NCBI GenBank assembly: GCA_003164155.1
Contig: PLSG01000201.1
Span: 1-8,331, forward strand
Length of the DNA stretch: 8,331 nucleotides
Direction: 5' to 3'
Source: Parachlamydiaceae bacterium
GTDB lineage: Bacteria; Chlamydiota; Chlamydiia; Chlamydiales; Parachlamydiaceae
Shown piece by piece: positions 1-6,116 of this stretch. Position 1 is the first letter of the stretch; every line of letters begins with the position of its first letter. A model generated the notes under the pieces. The model saw nothing but the letters and a program-made list of their open reading frames with translations, was not told the origin of the DNA and made no database searches. Made by a program: the position numbers and the translations under genes.

Positions 1-73
1 ATGAAAAAAAGGAGAATAGAATTCACCTTTAATTGCACATTAAATACCTTTATAAATAAAAAACACAGCTAAG

Positions 74-555
74 ATGATAAATCTTGAAACGGGCGCTAAT
101 CCTAATATATGCTCTAATGGAGAAATATACCCGATTTTACCAATCGTAGCTTGCTAACTCAAGCAGACATCGCGTTAAGCAGCGATAAATTCCTCCCCTT
201 CCTGCTACTGCTTCTCGAATCCAGTGCGCATATAGGCAACCCCTCTTTAGAAGCTAGGGCTATCGAATTTCTTATACTCTGTCAAAAAGAAAACCCAGAT
301 CTCTTTGGCGTGCTTTGGAAAGAAAAAAGCCTTCCTCTGATGCTTTTTAGCTTGATCAAGCACCATAAAACCAACCCTAAACATGCTTACTTGAAATTGA
401 TAGTCGAAAATAGCGATTTTTCGGAGATCTGCAGGCAGCATTCTTTGCGTCCGTTGATTAGAGATTTGTTGAGTGCCCCCATCGCGTCATGTGACGAAAG
501 TTTACTTCACACCGCTGAAGCTTTGAAGGCTATTTTAGAGAAACACACTAAATAG
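74..555 (+). pseudogene. Frameshifted ankyrin-like protein remnant
   Basis: Two frames together read as one degraded ankyrin-type protein. The first runs from ATG 74 to TAA 155-157 and contains INLETGANPNICSNGEIY, which matches the end-of-repeat signature LLL(E/D)xGADPN of ankyrin repeats. The second is open from 118 and continues from about 151 with LTQADIALSSDKF, then a leucine run and ESSAHIGNP, which looks like the next repeat, and ends at TAG 553-555. Joining them needs a -1 shift between about 118 and 157, most naturally after IVAC. The 134-residue downstream part is helical and rich in Leu. Neither ATG 74 nor TTG 151 has a clear Shine-Dalgarno sequence, and an in-frame stop at 53-55 precedes the first part, so the 5' end of the gene is missing. 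Ankyrin repeats mediate protein-protein contacts and are common in secreted proteins of intracellular bacteria. The fragment could also be an independent hypothetical protein starting at TTG 151; I consider a decayed gene more likely. Confidence 0.5.
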
Positions 556-630
556 GAAAGATAAAAAACGGTTGTGAGAAGAAGGATTAAACTTAAGGAT
601 TGCATTTTCAGCTTTAAGTCCATTTTAGCA

Positions 631-660
631 TTGACACATATGCGAGAGCTTTGTTAGCAT
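631..660 (+). promoter_or_regulatory. Putative sigma70-type promoter of the ankyrin gene
   Basis: A perfect -35 hexamer TTGACA (631-636) is followed after 18 bases by TAGCAT (655-660), which matches four of six bases of the -10 consensus. Transcription would start near 667, about 80 bases ahead of the ATG at 747. It lies in the 190-base gap between the ankyrin remnant and the intact gene. The call rests on motif matching only. Confidence 0.4.
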
Positions 661-746
661 TTGAGCAAAGATAAGCCAAATACATTTATTAAACGATCAA
701 TAACACATCTAAAAGCATCAAAATAGAATAACAAAAAACTCATGTT

Positions 747-1952
747 ATGGCATCATCATTATATTCCTCTTCGACAAAAACTGTCTTTATAGAAACATCT
801 TTAATATTATCATCGCCTATGGCTGTGCCAAGTGCAATTGCAAAAAACAATACTTCGATGCCTGCTGGGACATGGATTGAAAAGCTCATCGTTAGGGAAA
901 TACATGTGGACAATAAGGCATTATCTTCTGCATGCATAGACATTATCAGGCATATCTGGGAAGGTCATTTAAAAGAAGTACAGGATATGTTAAGTAAAAA
1001 CCCTGAATTGTTGAATTTGCGCATTGAAGAGGGAAGTGTTTGGCAATATTTTAATCCTTCAGATCTTAATGATATCCACGAAGTGTCGAGAACAAGCCGT
1101 GACTTAGAAAAATGGAACTTGCAGCATTTGGCATGTTACAAAAAACATGTTAAAATTGCTGCGCATCTTCACACTTTGCAACCCCATCTATTTTTTGACT
1201 TACCTGCAAAATCGCTGTTTCACACACCCTCATCTGCAGCATGCCAGATTGCTAAAGATGTGAGTGAAGAAGGTCATGCATTTTTTTCTGATTTGTTACA
1301 CACTGATACATTCGATAGCGTTCTTTTTAACCCCACATGCAGCCTTACGCATTTAATGGCTTGTGAAGGCAATACGCGAAACGTAGACCTCATCTTTCAA
1401 AGATTTTTTGCACCTTATACCAGTGCTGTTAAAAATTTTCTTAATGATGATGTCACAGGTTATCCAAAACCTCTCGCAGAACTAGTTTGCAATTACCTAC
1501 CGCTTGATGGATGTATAGCATTGCAGGAAAAAATTAATTCCCTATGCCTTCCAAGGCAATCTCTTGCTTCATCGGACACTTTTCATAGACTCTTAAGCGC
1601 CGCCAGATGCTGCCAGGACACTGAACAAAGAATTTCTATGACGCGTTTTCTTCTTCAAGCTGGTGCAGATCCAGACCTCACGGTTGAGGTGGAGGTGGAA
1701 TATACTGCAAAGCCAAACTTAAGCAAATTTGCGAAAATTAGTGTTTCCATTCGATATATGCATGCTTTAATGTTAAATAATGGTGGACATGATAGTGCCA
1801 CTCAAGACATGCATAGAAAAAATGATGTAGAATTCACACAAATTTTGAATGAATGTGGGAAGGCTATTCCCAGTCCAAGCTCAGTAACTGCAGAAGAGGC
1901 TTATAAAATTTTTCGGGCAAAAAAAGATCACCAACGTTGCCTCATCCAATAG
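747..1952 (+). CDS. Ankyrin-repeat-type protein, 401 aa
   Basis: An intact ORF with degenerate ankyrin-like helix pairs. Visible segments are residues 64-90 (IIRHIWEGHLKEVQDMLSKN, like the second helix and loop of a repeat), 123-141 (WNLQHLACYKKHVKIAAHL, equivalent to TPLHLAAxxGHxxIxxxL), 199-220 (SLTHLMACEGNTRNVDLIF) and 298-311 (MTRFLLQAGADPDL, the best match to LLLxAGADPN). Residues 239-252 (YPKPLAELVCNYLP) resemble the start of an F-box-like helix but are too short to call. The first 40 residues are Ser/Thr-rich and lack a classical signal peptide; a type III signal cannot be judged by eye. ATG 747 is the first start after the in-frame stop at 729-731, but it has no Shine-Dalgarno sequence; Met25 (819) is an alternative. 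Likely role is protein-protein binding, perhaps as a secreted effector (inference). It ends one base before the stop of the convergent gene at 1954, and no terminator is seen between them. Confidence 0.7.
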   Translation: MASSLYSSSTKTVFIETSLILSSPMAVPSAIAKNNTSMPAGTWIEKLIVREIHVDNKALSSACIDIIRHIWEGHLKEVQDMLSKNPELLNLRIEEGSVWQYFNPSDLNDIHEVSRTSRDLEKWNLQHLACYKKHVKIAAHLHTLQPHLFFDLPAKSLFHTPSSAACQIAKDVSEEGHAFFSDLLHTDTFDSVLFNPTCSLTHLMACEGNTRNVDLIFQRFFAPYTSAVKNFLNDDVTGYPKPLAELVCNYLPLDGCIALQEKINSLCLPRQSLASSDTFHRLLSAARCCQDTEQRISMTRFLLQAGADPDLTVEVEVEYTAKPNLSKFAKISVSIRYMHALMLNNGGHDSATQDMHRKNDVEFTQILNECGKAIPSPSSVTAEEAYKIFRAKKDHQRCLIQ

Positions 1953-1953
1953 T

Positions 1954-2391
1954 TTAAGCGCCTTTGAGCAGGCCGCGCATGAGCGGCAGGTTAAAGCACT
2001 GCACGGCTTCAGTTAAAATATACTTGGCTTCGGAATGGAAAACGCGAAAAGCTTCATCCAGAGAAGGAAAATGAGCCTCCTCTTTCTCTGTCAGCAGCAT
2101 GTGTGGCAGACGCTGCAGTTGGGCCAGCAGGCTTTCAATCAGCATACGGCATTCGTCTAGGGAGATGTGCATAGGGCGGTTGTTCCGCTTTTCTGCAATT
2201 AGCGCGCGCAGCAGCCCCAATTCTTTGGCTATTTCACGCACGCCCCTCAGTACAGGGAGATGCAGGGTATAAGGGAAAAGAGGATGATTTGCGGCAAACC
2301 AGGTTTCGGCAAGCAGTCCAGGAGCCTTGCCGCTCCATTGCTTTAAAAAAATTCTTAATGAACAACATCTAGATACCGAGATAGTATCCAA
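1954..2391 (-). CDS. Hypothetical protein of unknown function, 145 aa
   Basis: I do not recognise this protein. It is predicted to be largely alpha-helical (for example residues 45-68, 78-96 and 108-130), has no obvious membrane segment or signal peptide, and ends in LPLMRGLLKGA. Its DNA is visibly richer in G and C than the genes on either side, which suggests a different origin. The first 15 residues (MDTISVSRCCSLRIF) look unlike the rest. The assigned start is TTG 2391 with no Shine-Dalgarno sequence; the frame is open upstream only to the stop at 2425-2427. Together these points suggest the 3' part of a larger gene whose 5' end was lost, but a short standalone protein is possible. It converges with the ankyrin gene, one base separating the two stop codons. 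Confidence 0.45.
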   Translation of the reverse strand: MDTISVSRCCSLRIFLKQWSGKAPGLLAETWFAANHPLFPYTLHLPVLRGVREIAKELGLLRALIAEKRNNRPMHISLDECRMLIESLLAQLQRLPHMLLTEKEEAHFPSLDEAFRVFHSEAKYILTEAVQCFNLPLMRGLLKGA

Positions 2392-2431
2392 AGCCCGGTA
2401 GGGCGATTGAAAAGATGCGACACGTTATAGG

Positions 2432-2599
2432 CTAAACTTCGCTCTTTTTACCGAAGAAACTAAATTTTCCATTTTGGATAAAGAGAGAAACAGTTGGATC
2501 TTTTCGGAATTGGCGAGGATCGCCCATCTTAGATATTTCTTGATAAGCAGCGTTTATCAAACCGGATAAACTAAGATCCTTTTGAAATGGAATAGCCAT
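2432..2599 (-). CDS. Small ORF, 55 aa, possible 3' relic of a lost gene
   Basis: The frame reads MAIPFQKDLSLSGLINAAYQ and ends in FIQNGKFSFFGKKSEV before TAG 2432-2434. It is open upstream to TAA 2633-2635, adding TFEQFDRSNGS. The composition looks protein-like: amphipathic helix around residues 9-24, then a charged turn (KMGDPRQFRKDP) and a short beta-like end. The bases ahead of the ATG give no Shine-Dalgarno sequence. It may be a real small protein or the C-terminal tail of a gene that is otherwise gone; the neighbouring 1954-2391 ORF on the same strand may be another piece of the same decayed locus. I recognise no family. A chance ORF is a real possibility at this length. Confidence 0.3.
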   Translation of the reverse strand: MAIPFQKDLSLSGLINAAYQEISKMGDPRQFRKDPTVSLFIQNGKFSFFGKKSEV

Positions 2600-2683
2600 A
2601 GAACCGTTTGAACGGTCAAATTGTTCAAAAGTTTACGAAATAAAAATTTAAAACTCTAGGTAAAAAAGCTCAGCAGTAACCGC

Positions 2684-2712
2684 TTGACATCCAATAGTAA
2701 TTTCATTAAAGT
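2684..2712 (+). promoter_or_regulatory. Putative sigma70-type promoter of the F-box/LRR gene
   Basis: A perfect -35 box TTGACA (2684-2689), a 17-base spacer, and TAAAGT (2707-2712, four of six -10 consensus bases). Transcription would start near 2719, leaving a leader of about 96 bases before ATG 2815. Box quality and exact 17-base spacing make it the best promoter match in the window. Confidence 0.5.
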
Positions 2713-2804
2713 CTTTGCCTACGTCAGATTTTCTGAAAATTTAGAGCTTTTGCTTTTATATATTGGTTCTTTTAAATATTTTTTTTACAGTATTCAAGAA
2801 ATTT

Positions 2805-2808
2805 AGGA
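2805..2808 (+). promoter_or_regulatory. Ribosome binding site for the F-box gene
   Basis: AGGA at 2805-2808 lies six bases ahead of ATG 2815. It is one of only two convincing Shine-Dalgarno sequences in the window and supports this start. Confidence 0.5.
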
Positions 2809-2814
2809 TCCCAG

Positions 2815-3606
2815 ATGCAGCCAATCGAATTATTCCAAAGGATTTCCCCTTCATTTTGTTTGTCAGAAAGAAATTCACTCACACAAACTATTGAATGTTA
2901 TGCCAAAAGCCCATTTTCAAGCCCTTCTCATTTGTTGTATCGCATTTTGAATGCTGTAAAGCATGCCCTTAGTTACCTGGGATTGGGCGTTTCAGATTGG
3001 CAAAAAACCAGCAAACTGCTTCAGGCTAAACTACGCGTTTTACCCTGCACTAGTTTTCAGGCTGAGCAATTGCTTTCTCAGGCAGAAGGAATCTTAAAAT
3101 TGCTCGTGCAATCGGGTAGGTTGCCACAGCAAGCACCGGTATCCTTGGCCTCTGCAACCAAGACTGTAAATTCGCAAACTCAGCAGAGCACAACTGTTTC
3201 TAAGGCAAATGCATGCGTGGGAGCACAATTTTCTATGCCGAATAAGAAATCGATTGCACCCAAGCTGTTAGCCTGTGCGCCAGCAAAGGAGAAAACTGTT
3301 CAACGGATTACCCTCCAGACCTTGACCAAAGTTTTACAAACTCGTATAGCGAGCTATTTAGAGTTGAACGATTTGATATCTATTGGACTTGTTGACCGAA
3401 AGAAAATACTACCTTCTCTCATCGATTTCTTGGCGATTCACAGAAATAGCCTTTGGGGTAAAATTCACGAAATTGCGCGGCCTGATCAAAGCAGCACATT
3501 GCTTAAATATGCGAAATTGCAAAAGGAAGTAAAAAATGATTTGGATTGTGTGCATGCACATATATGGAGAAATCCGTGCACCGAATTTCGATGTTGGATC
3601 AAGTAA
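2815..3606 (+). CDS. F-box-like domain protein, 5' part of a split F-box/LRR gene
   Basis: Residues about 166-198 (LQTLTKVLQTRIASYLELND then LISIGLVDRK) match the F-box pattern LPxEIxxxIxSYLxxxDLxxLxLVxRK, the motif that binds Skp1 in eukaryotic SCF ubiquitin ligases. F-box proteins in intracellular bacteria are usually secreted effectors that enter host ubiquitin ligases; that role here is inference. Residues 1-105 form a helical N-terminal region, and residues 106-160 are a Ser/Thr/Gln-rich linker. The helical tail (222-250) leads toward a substrate-binding region, but the frame ends at TAA 3604-3606 after a poorly structured end. The leucine-rich repeats that normally follow an F-box are in the next ORF, which overlaps by 61 bases in the -1 frame, so the two are probably one gene interrupted after about residue 242. 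ATG 2815 is supported by AGGA six bases upstream and by the promoter at 2684. Confidence 0.65.
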   Translation: MQPIELFQRISPSFCLSERNSLTQTIECYAKSPFSSPSHLLYRILNAVKHALSYLGLGVSDWQKTSKLLQAKLRVLPCTSFQAEQLLSQAEGILKLLVQSGRLPQQAPVSLASATKTVNSQTQQSTTVSKANACVGAQFSMPNKKSIAPKLLACAPAKEKTVQRITLQTLTKVLQTRIASYLELNDLISIGLVDRKKILPSLIDFLAIHRNSLWGKIHEIARPDQSSTLLKYAKLQKEVKNDLDCVHAHIWRNPCTEFRCWIK

Positions 3607-4241
3607 GAATGTTGCGTATACTCTTGCTAAAGCTTGACCTGCGATATTCTGACGAAACCACAGAAAACGTCTCTGATTCTAGTATTGCCATCGAAGTGAA
3701 CAAAGGGCTAAACACCTGTAAAACTCTTCAAGAAGGTGAAACGATCATTGCGCAAAGAGCTGACATCACACCGGCAGCTTTTTTGTTGCGCTTGCAGATT
3801 GCCAAAATTGAGAGGCGATTAACTCTCATCAAGGTAGAGATAATCATGAATAATTGGCTTACATCTGTGCCTGAATCCATAAATTTATTAGTCAATCTTA
3901 GAGAGCTAACTCTCGAAACCAATTCACTGAAGACTTTGCCAGATATGAGCCAGAATGCCCACCTAAAGCATTTAAAATTTGAATTAAATGACCTAACTCA
4001 ATTAGAACCAGCTTCTATAGCTTGTATAGAGCGCTTAAAGCAAACACAGGAAGACTTTTTAATTGCATTCAAAACACCATATATGCGTACCTATATGAAT
4101 ACATACAGTCGTGGGTGTAACCCGGTATTATGGGACAGTCCAGCTGAATTTGATGATGAAATTCAAATAGATCCAACTCGGATAGCGTATCTAAACAGCT
4201 TCAATCCGAGGGGCATTTTCCCTGAAAGACGATACCACTGA
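3546..4241 (+). CDS. Leucine-rich-repeat protein, 3' part of a split F-box/LRR gene
   Basis: Residues 104-158 contain about two and a half leucine-rich repeats: WLTSVPESINLLVNLRELTL, ETNSLKTLPDMSQNAHLKHL, and KFELNDLTQLEPASI, with the LxxLPxxIxxLxxLxxLxL spacing typical of bacterial LRR proteins. Residues 11-35 and 75-100 are helical and may link the F-box to the repeats. After the repeats comes a 70-residue tail with no recognised motif (DSPAEFDDEIQIDPTRIAYL). TTG 3546 is only the first possible start; neither it nor ATG 3567 has a Shine-Dalgarno sequence. This supports expression as part of the upstream F-box gene rather than independently, if it is expressed at all. LRR regions bind proteins, so an intact fusion would fit a substrate receptor. 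It converges with the Ser/Pro-rich gene, 47 bases away. Confidence 0.65.
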   Translation: MCACTYMEKSVHRISMLDQVRMLRILLLKLDLRYSDETTENVSDSSIAIEVNKGLNTCKTLQEGETIIAQRADITPAAFLLRLQIAKIERRLTLIKVEIIMNNWLTSVPESINLLVNLRELTLETNSLKTLPDMSQNAHLKHLKFELNDLTQLEPASIACIERLKQTQEDFLIAFKTPYMRTYMNTYSRGCNPVLWDSPAEFDDEIQIDPTRIAYLNSFNPRGIFPERRYH

Positions 4242-4285
4242 ATGTAGCTCGGTATTCCGTTTTCCTTTTTACATTCTTCTTTGGT
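4240..4285. terminator. Weak candidate terminator between convergent genes
   Basis: GAATGTA (4240-4246) and TACATTC (4270-4276) can pair into a seven-base stem with a 23-base loop, located in the 47-base gap between two convergent stop codons. T-rich stretches lie in and after it on the plus strand. The stem is short and AT-rich and the loop large, so this is a weak candidate placed mainly by context. Confidence 0.2.
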
Positions 4286-4288
4286 TTT

Positions 4289-6031
4289 TTATGGGCCGGA
4301 TCTATTGCCAGTTTCATTAATTCCCGAAGAAGATGGTAAGGATGAATAGCTAGAGGTCGCAGGTGTTGAAGCAAGCGATCCTGGAAGAACAGAGGAAGCT
4401 GAGGTGGGAAGAATAGAGGCTTCCTGTATAGCTTCCTTCAAATGATTAACGGCGTGTCTGATTTGGAGAGCAAAGTTATCTATCTGAAACTGGATTTTAC
4501 TTGCACTTGCTTCTTTGTTTTCATAAGAATTTTTTAAATTATTGAATCCGCTTTCTGTCTGAGCTAATAAAGTTTCAAGGCGGCCCAATTTCTCCTTGAT
4601 GGTTTGGATTTCTTCAGAAGTCGCATTACCTTTTTGGATTATATCGAGAAAATAGCGACAGTTATTGATGATTTCATATCTAATGGATAGTATTCCCACC
4701 GCGGTATTATCTACAGAACCCCCGTATCGTTTTCTAGAAAAGAATTCCACCAGCCAAGTCGCTGTAGAGCCCATTTTTCCTACGCTCTGGCGGACTGTAG
4801 GGCTTAGGCTTGGAACAAGCCGACTTCCCTTATCTTGAGAGAACTCAAATAGAACCTTCCCTGTGGTTGGAGTAATAGCTACTACGGAGTCTAATGATCT
4901 GTGCATGGCTTCAAATAACCGATTGATGTGCGCTTTTCGGGTTCCAATTTCCCTAACGCCTAATTCAATGAATGCCTCTTCTTCGATCTTTCTTTCCAAT
5001 TCCTCGGTTGGAGAGGAGGAAGAACTAGGTAGTAATCTTCCCAGACTTAAATCTTCCGTGCTGTTGGAAGTTGATGAAGTGGGTGATGGGATGGAGGCGA
5101 GCGAAGATGATAAAGATAGCGATGGGGTTAATGGCGAAGAAGGGGGCGATGGGGGTGGCGTTGGAAGGGGCGATGTGGATGGACTGGTCGATGGAGAGGG
5201 AGATCTTGCTATAGGCAGGCTGTTAGAAAGCGTATTTAGTATTCTGTTCAACATCTCATCCGTTTTTTCGATTTCCGGACCGACTTCTTGTTCAAATTGG
5301 CTGATAGGAATTGAAAATCTAACTTTTTTATCTCCCAATTCCTCATAAGTTTCCACTAAGTTGCTAAGTCCCTGTTTGACGCGAATATAATCGTTTTTAA
5401 GTTGGTTTACATGCATCTCTAATTCCATGAGGTCTGTAGGGCTTGCGCCTGTTAAATTAGAAGAGCTGGAAGGGGTTATGACTGGTGGAGATGAGGAAGA
5501 GGGGGACTCTATTGATGAGGAGACTTTAGAAGAAGATCCCTCTGATGTTAAAGGGGGCGTTGGCGTTTGTCTAGGAGAACCTGTAGAGAGCATTGGCTCT
5601 GCCAGTTCTTGACATCTCTTTAACGCTTTCATCGTTCTGTCTCGAATGGCATCGATTCCTAAAGCCGTTTTATCAAGGCTATCTCCATTCCAAATTCGGG
5701 AGGCAAATTCGAGCGAGACTTTTTTGGTAACGGATGTAGCGACTTCAGTGGCGGCTTCTGAAAGAGGGGCTCCAAGAGATTCCTTGAGTTGATTCTGTAT
5801 GGACTCTTTGAATGCGTTTTTTACTGCTAGGGAAGCTTTCCCCCAAGCGGAATCTTCTTTGAGAGAGCCTACATAAGTTAAAATATTCATCGTGTTTTCT
5901 ATTTTTTTTTGTGTCCCTGGTGACACTGAAGGCAGCAGTTTTCCATCGGACGATACGGATACTTTTTTAAATTTTTTTGTAAATTCGCCAGAGTCCAAAA
6001 TACCATATCTATCTCTTCTAAATTCTGGCAC
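4289..6031 (-). CDS. Ser/Pro-rich coiled protein with two copies of one domain
   Basis: I recognise no named family. The 580-residue frame shows a duplicated unit. Copy 1 spans residues 24-150 and 200-270; copy 2 spans about 385-540. Matching pieces are GKLLPSVSP (30-38) with SRLVPSLSP (403-411), WNGDSLDKTALGIDAIR (114-130) with YGGSVDNTAVGILSIR (436-451), and GLSNLVETYEELGDKKVRFS (221-240) with GFNNLKNSYENKEASASKIQ (495-514), each followed by helix. A Ser/Pro/Thr-rich insertion (145-197) divides copy 1 and is absent from copy 2. A second low-complexity linker (275-340) joins the copies, and a Ser-rich tail (541-580) ends the protein. There is no signal peptide or membrane segment. Such architecture fits a secreted, partly disordered effector or scaffold (inference). 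The GTG at 6031 is only the first start in this frame and has no Shine-Dalgarno sequence; the real start is probably ATG 6096 in the frame joined by a -1 shift at 5962-5968, giving about 602 residues. Confidence 0.6.
   Translation of the reverse strand: MPEFRRDRYGILDSGEFTKKFKKVSVSSDGKLLPSVSPGTQKKIENTMNILTYVGSLKEDSAWGKASLAVKNAFKESIQNQLKESLGAPLSEAATEVATSVTKKVSLEFASRIWNGDSLDKTALGIDAIRDRTMKALKRCQELAEPMLSTGSPRQTPTPPLTSEGSSSKVSSSIESPSSSSPPVITPSSSSNLTGASPTDLMELEMHVNQLKNDYIRVKQGLSNLVETYEELGDKKVRFSIPISQFEQEVGPEIEKTDEMLNRILNTLSNSLPIARSPSPSTSPSTSPLPTPPPSPPSSPLTPSLSLSSSLASIPSPTSSTSNSTEDLSLGRLLPSSSSSPTEELERKIEEEAFIELGVREIGTRKAHINRLFEAMHRSLDSVVAITPTTGKVLFEFSQDKGSRLVPSLSPTVRQSVGKMGSTATWLVEFFSRKRYGGSVDNTAVGILSIRYEIINNCRYFLDIIQKGNATSEEIQTIKEKLGRLETLLAQTESGFNNLKNSYENKEASASKIQFQIDNFALQIRHAVNHLKEAIQEASILPTSASSVLPGSLASTPATSSYSSLPSSSGINETGNRSGP
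5102..5206 (-). repeat. Low-complexity Ser/Pro linker coding repeat
   Basis: This stretch encodes residues 276-310 of the duplicated-domain protein, built from short imperfect SP, STSP and TPPPSP units and followed by a Ser/Leu-rich run. On the plus strand it appears as GA/GGC-rich sequence. The linker separates the two domain copies and is expected to be disordered. Such tracts change length easily. Confidence 0.55.
5441..5599 (-). repeat. Low-complexity Ser/Pro/Thr insertion within domain copy 1
   Basis: Encodes residues 145-197, with SPRQTPTPP and runs of Ser broken by Pro. The corresponding place in copy 2 (residues 467-472) has only about six residues, so the tract was inserted into copy 1 or lost from copy 2 after duplication. 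Confidence 0.5.
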
Positions 6032-6096
6032 GTGGTTTCCGTGTTCCAGTTAATAGGCGACTCCGGTGATGTAGAAGATATTGAAGATGTTGACAT
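5899..6096 (-). CDS. SD-bearing 5' frame of the Ser/Pro-rich gene, 65 aa
   Basis: This frame begins at ATG 6096 with a strong Shine-Dalgarno sequence, AGGAG (6102-6106), five bases ahead. It reads MSTSSISSTSPESPINWNTE, then a helical stretch (NLEEIDMVFWTLANLQKNLKK), and stops at TAG 5899-5901. The Ser-rich start matches the style of the large protein in the next frame, and the two overlap by about 150 bases. A -1 shift after Lys45 at A AAA AAG (5968-5962) would join it to Val24 of the 580-residue frame, just where similarity to the second domain copy begins. If no shift occurs, a 65-residue product results, whose last 20 residues look uninformative. It is best read as the true N-terminus of the downstream protein, separated by a programmed or mutational frameshift. 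Confidence 0.5.
   Translation of the reverse strand: MSTSSISSTSPESPINWNTETTCQNLEEIDMVFWTLANLQKNLKKYPYRPMENCCLQCHQGHKKK
5962..5968 (-). promoter_or_regulatory. A AAA AAG slippery heptamer, candidate -1 frameshift site
   Basis: In the frame set by ATG 6096 the codons run TTA AAA AAG, which is the X XXY YYZ form of the efficient bacterial -1 site known from dnaX. Two further heptamers precede it in the same frame: A AAA AAT (5977-5971) and T TTA AAA (5971-5965). A -1 slip gives the frame of the large ORF. I see no strong stem-loop directly downstream and no clear upstream stimulatory Shine-Dalgarno sequence, so function is uncertain. Confidence 0.35.
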
Positions 6097-6101
6097 AAAG
6101 A

Positions 6102-6106
6102 CTCCT
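6102..6106 (-). promoter_or_regulatory. Strong Shine-Dalgarno for ATG 6096
   Basis: AGGAG on the minus strand, five bases from the ATG at 6096. It is the best ribosome binding site in the window and decides the start in favour of ATG 6096 over GTG 6031, although these are in different frames. Confidence 0.6.
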
Positions 6107-6116
6107 AGTTTATAAC

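Larger units (their letters stand above)
2392..2814. other. Gene-poor spacer with relic coding and promoter
   Basis: This 423-base stretch lies between two diverging genes. It holds a small minus-strand ORF (2432-2599), a good forward promoter (2684-2712), and overlapping inverted repeats near 2603-2629 (ACCGTT TG AACGGT, and TTTGAAC / GTTCAAA). Apart from these I see only AT-rich sequence, including a T-rich run at 2761-2787. No RNA gene or terminator is evident. Confidence 0.4.

Noticed and set aside
1..72. 23-codon ORF beginning MKKRRIEFTFNC at the left edge
   Set aside because: Very short, no ribosome binding site visible and no resemblance to a known peptide; likely chance.
591..619. 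ACTTAA / TTAAGT inverted repeat after the ankyrin remnant
   Set aside because: Six AT-rich base pairs with a 17-base loop and no T-run; not a credible terminator.
2603..2629. Overlapping short palindromes ACCGTT TG AACGGT and TTTGAAC / GTTCAAA
   Set aside because: Short and inside a possible coding stretch, without a promoter next to them; expected occasionally by chance.
3531..3537. A AAA AAT slippery-like heptamer near the F-box frame end
   Set aside because: A -1 slip there reads straight into TGA at 3537-3539, so it cannot join the F-box and LRR frames.
4863..5348. 161-codon plus-strand ORF rich in Gly, Asp and Glu
   Set aside because: Antisense shadow of the Ser/Pro-rich coding sequence; its acidic Gly-rich translation is the complement of the Ser/Pro linkers.
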